DNA from: Porticoccaceae bacterium
GTDB taxonomy: Bacteria > Pseudomonadota > Gammaproteobacteria > Pseudomonadales > Porticoccaceae
Direction of reading: 5' to 3'
Assembly (NCBI GenBank): GCA_018069525.1
Contig: JAGPUQ010000025.1
Span: 1-64,000, forward strand
DNA length: 64,000 nucleotides
Part shown: piece by piece, positions 19,612 to 27,338 of the stretch
How positions within the stretch are numbered: the stretch's first letter is position 1
Layout of the letters: each line of letters opens with the position of its first letter
Made by a program: the position numbers and the translations under genes
The notes under the pieces: model-generated
Database searches by the model: none
Seen by the model: the letters and a program-made list of their open reading frames with translations, nothing else
Told to the model about the DNA's origin: nothing

Positions 19612-20112
19612 ATGCTTCATCACTTCCGCGCGATCGCGTTTACCCTGGCCATCGCGACACTTTCGGGGTGCTCTTACCTCAAACTGCCTGGCGTGCATAA
19701 ATTCCCTATTCAACAGGGGAATATTGTCACCCAGGAGATGGTCGACCAACTCAGACCGGGCATGACCCGCTCGCAAGTGCGCTATGTTCTGGGCACGCCC
19801 CTCGTTGCCGACACCTTTAACCAAAGCCGCTGGGACTACTGGTACAGTGTAAAACTACCCAATGGCTTCGAGTTGCGGGAGCAAGTGGCGGTGCATTTCA
19901 CCGACGACGCCCTGTCGGGGATTACCGGGGATTACCTGCCTTCCACTGCCAATAATGGGGCTCCGGCGGCGAGCTCTTCGTCTGCCGGTGCCTCTTCAGC
20001 AAACACGGCACCAGCAAAACCTAAATTTGAAGCGCCTCTCGCCGTACCGATTCCTGAGGAAAGCGAAATTGGTGTTGAAGATCAGTCTAGCGTTCTCGAT
20101 CAGGATATCTAA
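19612..20112 (+). CDS. bamE: Outer membrane assembly lipoprotein BamE (OmlA/SmpA)
   Basis: About 166 residues from the ATG at 19612. The signal peptide has lipobox ATLSGC (Cys about 19), so the mature protein is an outer membrane lipoprotein. The BamE core includes MVDQLRPGMTRSQVRYVLGTPL (in the order MVDQLRPGMTRSQ, VRYVLGTPL) and RWDYWYSV. It belongs to the BAM complex that inserts beta-barrels. The C-terminal 55 residues are Ala/Ser/Pro-rich and then acidic, longer than in E. coli. An open frame runs upstream of the ATG but overlaps fur and is not used. Confidence 0.95.
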   Translation: MLHHFRAIAFTLAIATLSGCSYLKLPGVHKFPIQQGNIVTQEMVDQLRPGMTRSQVRYVLGTPLVADTFNQSRWDYWYSVKLPNGFELREQVAVHFTDDALSGITGDYLPSTANNGAPAASSSSAGASSANTAPAKPKFEAPLAVPIPEESEIGVEDQSSVLDQDI

Positions 20113-20159
20113 GCCGGCCTTTTAACTAGCCGCTGGCCCGGCTTACGAAAGAGTCCGAC

Positions 20160-20528
20160 TTACCCGGCCTTTCCTGCCTCTTTTTCCGCAGCCTTTTCCG
20201 CAGCCCTGCGCGCTTTGGCCTCCGCTGCGCGGCGCTTGCGCACCTCTTTAGGGTCGGCGATTAAGGGCCGATAAATCTCAACTCTATCCATCGACTGCAA
20301 CTGGTATTCATCCGCTGGCGGCAAGCCCTTGCTACCCAGGGTTTGACTAAAAATACCCATCGCCGCACTGTCCAAATCAATCTCTGGAAACACCTCGGTG
20401 ATTTTCGACAGCCGCACGGCTTGCGCCGCAGTAGTACCCGCAGGCACTCGCAACGCGATAATTTTTTGGGTATCCGGTAGGGCGTAAGCCACTTCTACGC
20501 TTAGTAACTGTTCACTCACAACTTGCAT
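20160..20528 (-). CDS. rnfH: RnfH family protein (ubiquitin-like fold)
   Basis: About 122 residues from the ATG at 20526-20528; a TTG nine codons upstream lacks a ribosome site. It has the compact RnfH fold, with VEVAYALPDTQKIIALRVPAG at the N terminus, MGIFSQ and the end motif DRVEIYRPLIADPKEVRKRRA. The tail is Ala/Lys/Glu-rich and low in complexity. Function is poorly known; it is usually next to ratA, as here, though not a toxin-antitoxin pair on present knowledge. Convergent with bamE. Confidence 0.9.
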   Translation of the reverse strand: MQVVSEQLLSVEVAYALPDTQKIIALRVPAGTTAAQAVRLSKITEVFPEIDLDSAAMGIFSQTLGSKGLPPADEYQLQSMDRVEIYRPLIADPKEVRKRRAAEAKARRAAEKAAEKEAGKAG

Positions 20529-20603
20529 CCAATGCCTAAATAAAGAAGTGCGCAATTTTAACCTATAAAATGCGCTACCCCACAGCCTTTCCGAACTCGA
20601 TTA

Positions 20604-21065
20604 TCAGGCCTGCTTATCTCCGGCCGCAACGCCATAAAGCGTCACCGCCCGCTCCGTCAGCGAGGTCACCAGGTTATTGGCGACGCTGGTAAACAAGGTC
20701 TGCGCGGGTTTGCTCAACAGTCGATGGCTGAGTACAAAGTTAATCTCCAGGCTGACCTTACTGCCCAAATCACCCAGGGGCAGAAAGCGCCACACCCCGG
20801 AAAATTCTTTAAACGGCCCTTCTTCCAGGCTTAGCTCAATGCTTTCGGGATAGTGTTGGCGGTTGCGGGTGACAAAACTTTGTCTAATCCCGGCTTTTTT
20901 TAAATCGAGTCGCGCTACGACTTCGCTCGACTCGCTGGATAAGACTTCAGCACCCACACAACCGTCCATATATTCGGGGTAGCGCTCTATATCCGTCACC
21001 AGATCAAACATCGCCTCGGCGCTGTAAGACACCAGCGCGCTGCGTTGGATTCGCGTTTCACTCAT
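20604..21065 (-). CDS. ratA: RatA/COQ10-like START-domain protein
   Basis: 153 residues of the polyketide-cyclase/START fold: IQRSALVSYSAEAMFDLVTDIE (family N terminus, MFDLV/DIERYPEY), FVTRNRQ and the terminal helix with FTSVANNLVTSLTERA. In eukaryotes COQ10 binds ubiquinone; E. coli RatA is reported to block 70S ribosome formation. Which applies here cannot be told. The position beside rnfH and near smpB is the conserved one. Confidence 0.93.
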   Translation of the reverse strand: MSETRIQRSALVSYSAEAMFDLVTDIERYPEYMDGCVGAEVLSSESSEVVARLDLKKAGIRQSFVTRNRQHYPESIELSLEEGPFKEFSGVWRFLPLGDLGSKVSLEINFVLSHRLLSKPAQTLFTSVANNLVTSLTERAVTLYGVAAGDKQA

Positions 21066-21094
21066 AAACTCATTATTTCCCAGCTAGTCGGTAA

Positions 21095-21171
21095 CTTACC
21101 CTGCACTCACCCTGTACTTAATTTGAACTTATCCTGTACTTAACTTGCACTTAACTTGCACTTAACTTGAA
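21095..21171 (-). repeat. Stop-codon ladder after symporter gene (seven 11-bp units)
   Basis: Minus strand, beginning in the last codons of the symporter: TTCAAGTTAAG (true stop), TGCAAGTTAAG, TGCAAGTTAAG, TACAGGATAAG, TTCAAATTAAG, TACAGGGTGAG, TGCAGGGTAAG. All seven units are exactly 11 bp and all carry TAA or TGA at the same place, so successive stops step through all three frames. It fills almost the whole gap to ratA. Confidence 0.95.
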
Positions 21172-22559
21172 AAGGTATCGTACAGGCCATAGACCAGCAC
21201 CAATGCAATACCCAGGGGACAGACCCAGCGCAGCATCCAAAACCACAAGCAATACGCCACCGAGCCCTCGCCGTTCAACTCATCCTTCGACAGCACCCTG
21301 GGCATCACCCAGGCCACAAATACCGCAATCAACAAGCCGGTGGTTGGCAACATAATGCGGGAGGTCAAAAAGTCCATCCCGTCAAAGAAAGTAAAACCGA
21401 ACACCGTGTATTCCGACCAATCGTTAAACGACAACACCGTCCCCAAACCCAACACCCAGGCGATCAGTGCTAACAACAGGTTGGCGGTAAAGCGATTAAA
21501 GCCTTTGTTCTCAATCAACCAGGCCACCCCCGGCTCGATCAGGGAAATCGCCGAGGTCCACGCCGCAATGGTCACCAGAATAAAAAATACCGTGCCGAAT
21601 AGCACGCCGCCGACCATATTGCCGAAGGCAATAGGCAAGCTGATAAACAGCAGTTCTGGCCCGGCACTGGGCTCCAGTCCCGGGTGGGCAAACACGATGG
21701 GGAATATGGCCAGACCCGCCATCAGCGCCACCAGGGTATCGAGACCGCCCACCATCAACACCGTCTTGCCGATGCTCGCCTGTTGGGGCATATACGCCCC
21801 GTAGGCCATGATCGACCCCATACCCAGGCTTAGGGTAAAAAACGAATGCCCCAGCGCAACCAGTACCGATTCACCGGTCAGCGCCTCGAAATTAAAGTGG
21901 AACATAAACTCAAAACCGCGGGCAAAATCCCCCTGCTGCCAGGCAAAAACCAACAACGCCACGAGGATCAAAAACAACAGCGGCATCAGCAGGCGCACCG
22001 CCACACCCAAACCCCGACTCACCCCAAACACCACCACGCCGGTGGTGAGCAGCATAAAAATCGACTGGTAGTAGATCAGCCCATTGCGATCCGCCCGCAA
22101 GGCATCAAAGCGCATTTTCACCTGTTCGGCATTGGCTCCCTGAAATAAACCCTGAGTCATATCCGGGATATAAGCCAGCGCCCAACCTGCAATTACCGAG
22201 TAATAGGACAAAATCAATAAGCCAGCCACCACGCCCAACCAGCCGATGCCATTCCAAAATTTCCCCACGCCGGCTTCGCGGGTTAGTGCTGCCATAGTGC
22301 GGATCGGGCTTTGCCGTCCCCGCCGACCCAGCATTACTTCCGCCACCATCACCGGAATACCCAACATTAAAATGCACAGCAAATACACCAGCACAAACGC
22401 GCCGCCACCGTTCTCCCCCGCGATATAGGGAAATTTCCACAGATTACCCAGCCCCACTGCGGAGCCCGTCGCGGCCATAATAAAGGTCCAACGGCTCGAC
22501 CAGCGGCCATGGCGAGTGTTCGCCACCGACTGTGCAGGTTTATTCGTGCTTACCGCCAT
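21162..22559 (-). CDS. Sodium-dependent symporter, SNF/NSS family
   Basis: About 465 residues from the ATG at 22557-22559; a TTG nine codons upstream, with AAAGG before it, is the alternative start. It is a polytopic inner-membrane protein of the LeuT fold, probably 11-12 helices. TM1 has the sodium and substrate loop GSAVGLGNLWKFPY (about 31-44), followed by the unwound-helix motif ENGGGAF. Such proteins import amino acids or related amines with Na+. It sits between ratA and smpB, where Pseudomonas has no such gene. Its 3' end starts the 11-bp ladder. Confidence 0.95.
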   Translation of the reverse strand: MAVSTNKPAQSVANTRHGRWSSRWTFIMAATGSAVGLGNLWKFPYIAGENGGGAFVLVYLLCILMLGIPVMVAEVMLGRRGRQSPIRTMAALTREAGVGKFWNGIGWLGVVAGLLILSYYSVIAGWALAYIPDMTQGLFQGANAEQVKMRFDALRADRNGLIYYQSIFMLLTTGVVVFGVSRGLGVAVRLLMPLLFLILVALLVFAWQQGDFARGFEFMFHFNFEALTGESVLVALGHSFFTLSLGMGSIMAYGAYMPQQASIGKTVLMVGGLDTLVALMAGLAIFPIVFAHPGLEPSAGPELLFISLPIAFGNMVGGVLFGTVFFILVTIAAWTSAISLIEPGVAWLIENKGFNRFTANLLLALIAWVLGLGTVLSFNDWSEYTVFGFTFFDGMDFLTSRIMLPTTGLLIAVFVAWVMPRVLSKDELNGEGSVAYCLWFWMLRWVCPLGIALVLVYGLYDTFSS

Positions 22560-22642
22560 ACTGAAACCCCATATCTCATCGTTCAAGTTTAACCTTTATC
22601 GCTAACATGCATAAACATCCGCATGTGACCCCGCGCACACGA

Positions 22643-22648
22643 TATAAT
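22643..22648 (+). promoter_or_regulatory. Perfect -10 (TATAAT) immediately upstream of smpB
   Basis: TATAAT ends 6 nt before the smpB ATG (22655). A transcript from it would start at or beside the A of the start codon, giving a leaderless mRNA. No Shine-Dalgarno is visible before this ATG, and no convincing -35 is seen. Confidence 0.5.
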
Positions 22649-22654
22649 TAACCC

Positions 22655-23131
22655 ATGGCCAAAAAACCCAAAAAGAAAGACACCTCCCCTACCATCGCAC
22701 TCAACAAACGGGCGCGGCACGACTACCATCTGGAAGATCGCTTTGAAACCGGCGTCGTCCTGCTCGGCTGGGAAGTTAAAAGCCTGCGCGAGAAAAAAGT
22801 GCAGATCGTCGACAGCTACGTCCAGTTCACCCGAGGCGAAGCATTTTTAATGAGCGCCAATATCGTGCCTCTGCCCACCGCCGCCAGCCACTTTGTCACC
22901 GAGCCCACTCGCCCCCGCAAATTGCTCTTAAACCGCAAGGAACTGGGTAAGCTCGAAGCCGCCGTCAATCAAAAGGGCTACGCCTGCGTACCCACGGCCA
23001 TGTACTGGAAAGGTCATCTGGTCAAATGCGAAATCGCCCTCGCCAAAGGTAAAGACAAGCACGACAAACGGGACTCCGAAAAAGATCGCGACTGGTCGCG
23101 GCAAAAGCAGCGGATTCTGCGGCACAGCTAA
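22655..23131 (+). CDS. smpB: SsrA-binding protein SmpB
   Basis: 158 residues, typical length. It begins [25 protein letters not shown] in short pieces (basic tail, then NKRARHDY), then [18 protein letters not shown] (about 32-49) and the C-terminal basic tail [13 protein letters not shown] that inserts in the mRNA channel. It delivers alanyl-tmRNA to stalled ribosomes. The gene lies 124 bp upstream of ssrA on the same strand. The start has a consensus -10 six nt upstream and no ribosome-binding site, so it may be read as a leaderless message. Confidence 0.98.
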   Translation: MAKKPKKKDTSPTIALNKRARHDYHLEDRFETGVVLLGWEVKSLREKKVQIVDSYVQFTRGEAFLMSANIVPLPTAASHFVTEPTRPRKLLLNRKELGKLEAAVNQKGYACVPTAMYWKGHLVKCEIALAKGKDKHDKRDSEKDRDWSRQKQRILRHS

Positions 23132-23166
23132 ATCGCGCCTGGCACACACCTGCCCAGCAGCCTCCG

Positions 23167-23175
23167 TGATATAAT
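23167..23175 (+). promoter_or_regulatory. Candidate extended -10 promoter for ssrA
   Basis: TGATATAAT (23167-23175) is an extended -10 (TGn plus TATAAT). Transcription would begin near 23182 and give a precursor with about 73 nt to trim before the mature tmRNA 5' end at 23255. No good -35 is visible, which suits an extended -10 promoter. Confidence 0.55.
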
Positions 23176-23254
23176 CCCAGCGTGATTCTGGCGAACCAAT
23201 ACTCGCCGTTCGAGTCATAGAAAGGAGTCTTGTAAAAGAAAGTCACACAGTTTT

Positions 23255-23667
23255 GGGGGCGTTTTGGATTCGACGCCGGTTACAAAACCTGTAGTGCATG
23301 CCGAGAGGGTGACCAATCTCGTAAATCCAAAGTCGCAAACTTTATAGTTGCCAACGACGACAACTACGCACTCGCTGCCTAAGAAACAGTAGAGCGCCAT
23401 CTGACTGGAGCCGTGCTTGTGCGTCCAGGCTTCAACTACCTCAGGCGTCAAACCCCGGAGTAGCGGCGAAGCATTCAGGTGTCATATTTCACAAGATCGC
23501 GAGGAAACACGTCCGGGGTGGACTCGCTAAAACCTAAACCGGAATCGCTACGTTGCGCGCCCTGTCGGTCGGGCTGTGACGAGCTAAATATAATAGACCT
23601 GACTAAGCATGTAGAGCTGCCGGCAGCGGACTGACGGACGCGGGTTCAATTCCCGCCGCCTCCACCA
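23255..23667 (+). ncRNA. ssrA: Transfer-messenger RNA (tmRNA)
   Basis: 413 nt from GGGGGCG to the encoded CCA. The 5' end (GGGGGCG, 23255-23261) pairs with CGCCTCC (23657-23663) to make the acceptor stem, the T arm is GCGGG-TTCAATT-CCCGC, and the 5' GTTTTGGATTCGACG element is the usual tmRNA start. The tag frame at 23350-23382 encodes ANDDNYALAA followed by TAA, one residue different from the E. coli tag ANDENYALAA. It rescues stalled ribosomes with SmpB. The 3' end (last 9 nt) is duplicated 146 bp downstream. Confidence 0.98.
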
Positions 23668-23672
23668 ATAAC

Positions 23673-23705
23673 AAACCTCACCACTGAAAAGTGGTGGGGT
23701 TTTTT
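23673..23705 (+). terminator. ssrA terminator
   Basis: A 13-bp stem (AACCTCACCACT arm, GAAA tetraloop, AGTGGTGGGGTT arm) followed by T6. It lies directly after the tmRNA CCA. Confidence 0.92.
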
Positions 23706-23818
23706 ATTGGCCGATTCGCAGACTTCAACGCTTTTGCGCTACGGGTGGCGCACAGGACGTGCGTCTGTCGCGTAGGCCAAGGATGGCCGAGAGCGACGCA
23801 GTTCCCTCCACCAATAAC

Positions 23819-23851
23819 AAACCTCACCATTGAAAAATGGTGGGGTTTTTT
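23819..23851 (+). terminator. Second copy of the ssrA terminator
   Basis: The same hairpin 146 bp further on. Its inner stem reads CCATT-GAAA-AATGG where the first reads CCACT-GAAA-AGTGG: one C-G pair has become T-A by two matched changes, so the stem is intact. Confidence 0.88.
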
Positions 23852-24164
23852 ATTGGCCGTAGCAGCAAGATTAAACGCTTTTGCGCTGCGGGTGGCGCAC
23901 AGGACGTGCGTCTGTCGCGTAGGCCAAGGATGGCCGAGAGCGACGCAAGGATGTTCGTCTGTCGCGAAGGCCAGGAGAAGGTGAGACCACGAGGTCGAGA
24001 AGCTGGCCTGGGCCAAGCCCGAGAGCGGCCCAATTCCCACACTAGCCTTATAATCGATCTACATAATCATAAAACTGCTCAATCATCGCCTCAGATCTAC
24101 CACACTGTTTTTCTATCTCGTAAGCGCTAACACCCATCTATTCACTCGCCTACTTACCATTGAC

Positions 24165-24965
24165 TCAATTCGGCTTTCTTGCACGTATCAAAACCCGATC
24201 GGTGTGGTAGCGTAGTTCATCATCAAAGATGGACTGACTGTGATCATCGGCTGGATTAGCAAGCAGGCCTGAACTTTCCTCGACGACAAATCCGGCTTGC
24301 TTAAGCAGGCTGATAATCGTCGCGGTCTCGATGCGATGTAATTTCTCATTATCATTCCCGGCCACGCCAACGTGGTCACTTACGACCAGAATTCCGCCGG
24401 GTTTGAGGGCTTGCTTCATAGCTTGCAGGTCTTTCAGGGCCGCCGCTTCGCCGCCTTCGTTCTCTCCGCCTTCATTATAGACATCGTGGATATTAAACGC
24501 CCAGTTCACCAGGTCGATTGAGCCACTGAACGGCATATCTTCGGCATCGACAATAAGGTAGCGAACATTTTCAAGACGCTCCCCACGCAGCCGCTCGACC
24601 ATTGCATCGTGGTGCCTGCCACCTATTAATTTTAGTATAAGGTGCGGATTCTGGGCATAAACAAGACCTTCCGGCCCCACGGCCGCAGACAGTATCTCTG
24701 TGCTGTAGCCAGCGCCGGTGGTGATATCAAGCACGGTCATCCCAGCCCTCACCCCAGAAAACTGCGCCACTTCAACAGGCTTCCGGCTGGCATCCTTAAC
24801 ATTGTCGTACTGGTCGCGACCCGGCGCATTTTGCTGCTCGGTAATTCGAGCGGCCATAGCCTGATCATTATCGGCGGCCAGGCTAGCGGTAGCCGTCAGG
24901 CCAAGCACAGTAAATAAGACGGCAAAAATATAGTGTTTTATTTTATGTATCTTGCTTTTCTTCAT
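24165..24965 (-). CDS. Predicted SAM-dependent methyltransferase with a signal peptide
   Basis: About 266 residues from the ATG at 24963-24965, chosen for its GGAG site 7 nt upstream. The N terminus is basic then hydrophobic (HYIFAVLFTVLGLTATASLAA), a Sec signal peptide cut near AADN. The body is a class I methyltransferase: motif I VLDITTGAGYSTEIL (about 78-92), an acidic VDAEDMPF, and HDVYNEGG. It resembles the group of predicted exported methyltransferases (COG4798-like). SAM is not expected in the periplasm, so catalysis or location is open. It is followed on the same strand by a haem-c lipoprotein gene. Confidence 0.82.
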   Translation of the reverse strand: MKKSKIHKIKHYIFAVLFTVLGLTATASLAADNDQAMAARITEQQNAPGRDQYDNVKDASRKPVEVAQFSGVRAGMTVLDITTGAGYSTEILSAAVGPEGLVYAQNPHLILKLIGGRHHDAMVERLRGERLENVRYLIVDAEDMPFSGSIDLVNWAFNIHDVYNEGGENEGGEAAALKDLQAMKQALKPGGILVVSDHVGVAGNDNEKLHRIETATIISLLKQAGFVVEESSGLLANPADDHSQSIFDDELRYHTDRVLIRARKPN

Positions 24966-25055
24966 CTTGATTCTCCATTTTGGCTCTCTATTTTTGTTCG
25001 CCATTTTTGCTAAGAGGGAAGATTTTCTTACACCCAGTTTGTGAGTCTGGAAATG

Positions 25056-25412
25056 CTACTTACCTGTCTCCTGCTTCAGGTAGGTAGCCAGATCGTTGAG
25101 CTGAGTTTCATTCAGATTATCAAAATTTGGCATTTCCCTGTGTTTATAGCTACCGACAATCCATTCTTTTAATTCATGCTCCGAACGCCTGTTTAGCAGT
25201 TTTTTAGGCAGACGCTTGAGATAGTTACCCCGGCCTGTTCTCGGGTGACAACTGGAGCAGTTTTCCATAAACAAAGCCTCACCGGCAGCGAAAGAGGCTC
25301 GCGCCTCTGCCTGGGATAGAGCGTCATCACTCTCCGGCTCACCCGGCATACATGCCGAAAGCAGCAGGACCATCAGTACAGCAAGAATATTGACCAATTT
25401 CACTCTTCTCAT
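25056..25412 (-). CDS. c-type cytochrome lipoprotein
   Basis: 118 residues. The signal peptide ends in lipobox LLLSAC (Cys about 21), and a single haem-c site CSSCH lies near 53-57 followed by a Met-containing stretch REMPNFDNL that could supply the axial ligand. It is a membrane-anchored periplasmic mono-haem carrier. AGGAG precedes the ATG. It sits upstream of the exported methyltransferase-like gene on the same strand with a 90-bp gap, so the two may be co-expressed. Its electron partner is unknown. Confidence 0.88.
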   Translation of the reverse strand: MRRVKLVNILAVLMVLLLSACMPGEPESDDALSQAEARASFAAGEALFMENCSSCHPRTGRGNYLKRLPKKLLNRRSEHELKEWIVGSYKHREMPNFDNLNETQLNDLATYLKQETGK

Positions 25413-25587
25413 ATCTTACTCCTGGAGTTCCTGCGTCATGACTACGCATCCTAGTTTTCCACAATCCGGCCAAGGTCGGCAATCGACAGCTAAGACGAAG
25501 TACAATCTAGATGATTAAGGGAGCCTCTGATTAATTCCCCACCTAGTTCCGCAATACCGTGGATAGAATAACGAAGGCCCACCATAA

Positions 25588-25800
25588 TCACGACAAATAC
25601 TTATCCCAGACACCAAAAATGATTAAGCCCCAGAGGAAAAACATCATTGCCAGCTCTAGCAGGGTTTTCCTCGGCTTCTCGGCTTCATAGACAATACTTT
25701 TCCGAGCGCTTCTTATATTGAAGGAACCACACCCAGGACAATTTCCGCCGGAAAAGCCCTTTGCTGATTTATAGCTGCAATCCATACATTGGTAGGCCAT
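25588..25800 (-). CDS. Small zinc-ribbon membrane protein, 70 residues
   Basis: Start set at the ATG 25798-25800, since the N terminus is then MAYQCMDCSYKSAKGFSGGN and the upstream frame looks non-coding. Two CxxC pairs (CMDC near 5-8, CPGC near 21-24) form a rubredoxin-like zinc ribbon, and a hydrophobic helix (about 48-64, LAMMFFLWGLIIFGVW) ends the protein. No specific family is recognised. It stands alone, in an accessory stretch between the PucR-type regulator and the cytochrome gene. Confidence 0.65.
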   Translation of the reverse strand: MAYQCMDCSYKSAKGFSGGNCPGCGSFNIRSARKSIVYEAEKPRKTLLELAMMFFLWGLIIFGVWDKYLS

Positions 25801-25923
25801 GTCGCGCTCTTTCGAATTTATTTTTTCTTCGCCAAACTTATACTCAACGGAACGAATCCTATCAAGCCTTGCTAAACCCATCTACTGGACATTTCTCCAC
25901 TCCTAAACGCAGTCTCTCACTAC

Positions 25924-27210
25924 TTAATACCGCGCGCTATCTGCAACTAACAGCAATTCGGTTAAACGATGATAGGAACGCGCATCCAAACCCGTAATAT
26001 CGGCTATTTTTTGCATTCTGAAATAGACGGTATTGGGGTGGATCGACAAACGGGCACCGGCTTTTAATACGTTCATATTCGCGTCGGCATAGGCGCGCAG
26101 GGTATCGATCAGTACGCCGTCGGACTTTTTGTCGGCGGCGATGAACGCCCTGGCCCACTTCGGTAACGCGCGATGTATTTCTGCGCCGACAGATTGCAAC
26201 ATGATATCTCGCATTGACATATCGGCGATTCTGACCACGCGTTTGGACACTCCCGCCAACTCTAATGCGAGCAGTGCTTCTCCATAGGCATCCGGTATAT
26301 GTGAGGTAGCCTGCACATCGTTACTAATACCGACCAGAGCCGCATTCCCGACGTCAAACAATGGCAAAGACACGCGTTCGTTTAACGGCTGTTTGGGCGT
26401 GGTCCACCCGGACAGGCGATGCACGTCCGAAATTACGGCAATCACACGGTTATCGCGGATATCAATAACTCGAGTGATGGCATGCTGACGCATGATTTGA
26501 TCGACCGAGTCGACCAGGCGGCGCGCGCGTTCGGAGTTCAGCATTTCGGCCGGATCGACGGAGCGGATAACCGCAACGCAATAGCTTTGACGGCCTTCAA
26601 GATAGCCGGCTTCGCGCAAAATATTGGCCACGCGGCCGTCGGATTCATCGTAACCCTGCAATAAAATACGCATTAATTCGCTGCGCTTGTCCATTGTCAC
26701 GTCGGCCGTGAGACGGGTCTGAGTTAAGTACTCCCTGGCTAGAATAGTGCTGACGGCATCGGTGTATTCCAGGGCAAAATCGGCCGTTGCCGAAACTTGC
26801 TGTAAATGTGCGTCTGGATCTGACGCAATTTGCAGCATAGCCTTGCGCAACCACGAGGCGAACACTTTGTGACCACAGCGATAAGCATGCAATGTGGCCT
26901 CCAGAGGGAAATGTTGTTTTGCCCGCGTTCGAGCGTGGGCCGCAACGAAACTGAAGTCGCCGACATCGCCACTTTGTAACAGTCGTGTAATTTCTCTGAC
27001 GTGGTCTGGACCGTGTTCCGCGAGCTGGGCTAAAACCTCAGGATTACGGGATTCGCTAAACGCCGTAATTTCCGCGAGCACAGTGGCCGTCAACTCATCT
27101 GCGATCAGTCGGGTATGTTTACTCAGGTATTTGGCCGCGCTGATTCGAACAGCATGGACTCCGAGATTTTCGAGGGCAGTGGTGAGCGCCTTGGTATGGT
27201 AATCGGGCAT
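25924..27210 (-). CDS. PucR-type transcriptional regulator
   Basis: About 428 residues from the ATG at 27208-27210 (an upstream TTG is the alternative). The C terminus (about 365-425) is the PucR helix-turn-helix: TLRAYADANMNVLKAGARL, then HPNTVYFRMQKIADITGLD. The N-terminal 150 residues are helical (HARTRAKQHFPLEATLHAYR), with a GGDEF-like/CdaR middle portion. Such proteins activate catabolic genes in response to small molecules. An 8-bp perfect palindrome abuts the start codon. It is divergent from the YCII gene. No Shine-Dalgarno is seen. Confidence 0.85.
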   Translation of the reverse strand: MPDYHTKALTTALENLGVHAVRISAAKYLSKHTRLIADELTATVLAEITAFSESRNPEVLAQLAEHGPDHVREITRLLQSGDVGDFSFVAAHARTRAKQHFPLEATLHAYRCGHKVFASWLRKAMLQIASDPDAHLQQVSATADFALEYTDAVSTILAREYLTQTRLTADVTMDKRSELMRILLQGYDESDGRVANILREAGYLEGRQSYCVAVIRSVDPAEMLNSERARRLVDSVDQIMRQHAITRVIDIRDNRVIAVISDVHRLSGWTTPKQPLNERVSLPLFDVGNAALVGISNDVQATSHIPDAYGEALLALELAGVSKRVVRIADMSMRDIMLQSVGAEIHRALPKWARAFIAADKKSDGVLIDTLRAYADANMNVLKAGARLSIHPNTVYFRMQKIADITGLDARSYHRLTELLLVADSARY

Positions 27211-27229
27211 ATTGTGTAATCTACACAAT
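27211..27229. promoter_or_regulatory. Perfect palindrome at the PucR-type gene start, candidate operator
   Basis: ATTGTGTA (27211-27218), ATC, TACACAAT (27222-27229): an 8-bp perfect inverted repeat with a 3-bp centre. It touches the regulator start codon and lies 109 bp upstream of the divergent YCII start, so it could serve autoregulation or both genes. Confidence 0.6.
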
Positions 27230-27338
27230 TAATCCTTCAAAATCAGGTTATTTTGCCTAGTGTATTGTTATTTTAATGTTGATAGTCTCTGTTTTTCTAC
27301 TACAAATACTTGTAGGGGATACATACGGAGATAGACAA

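Larger units (their letters stand above)
23659..23950 (+). repeat. 146-bp tandem duplication spanning the ssrA 3' end and terminator
   Basis: Copy 1 (23659-23804) begins with the last nine nt of tmRNA (CCTCCACCA), contains the terminator, then a conserved block with GCTTTTGCGCT, GGTGGCGCACAGGACG and the hairpin GGCCAAGGATGGCC. Copy 2 (23805-23950) repeats all of it with scattered changes and a diverged middle. A third partial block (TCGTCTGTCGCG, AGGCCAGGA) follows to about 23980. The stretch 23668-24164 holds these repeats and no supported gene; open frames here are artefacts of the repeat. Confidence 0.93.

Noticed and set aside
23678-24040. Open frames over the repeats after ssrA
   Set aside because: They are produced by the 146-bp duplication, encode the same peptide twice, and run antisense through the terminators.
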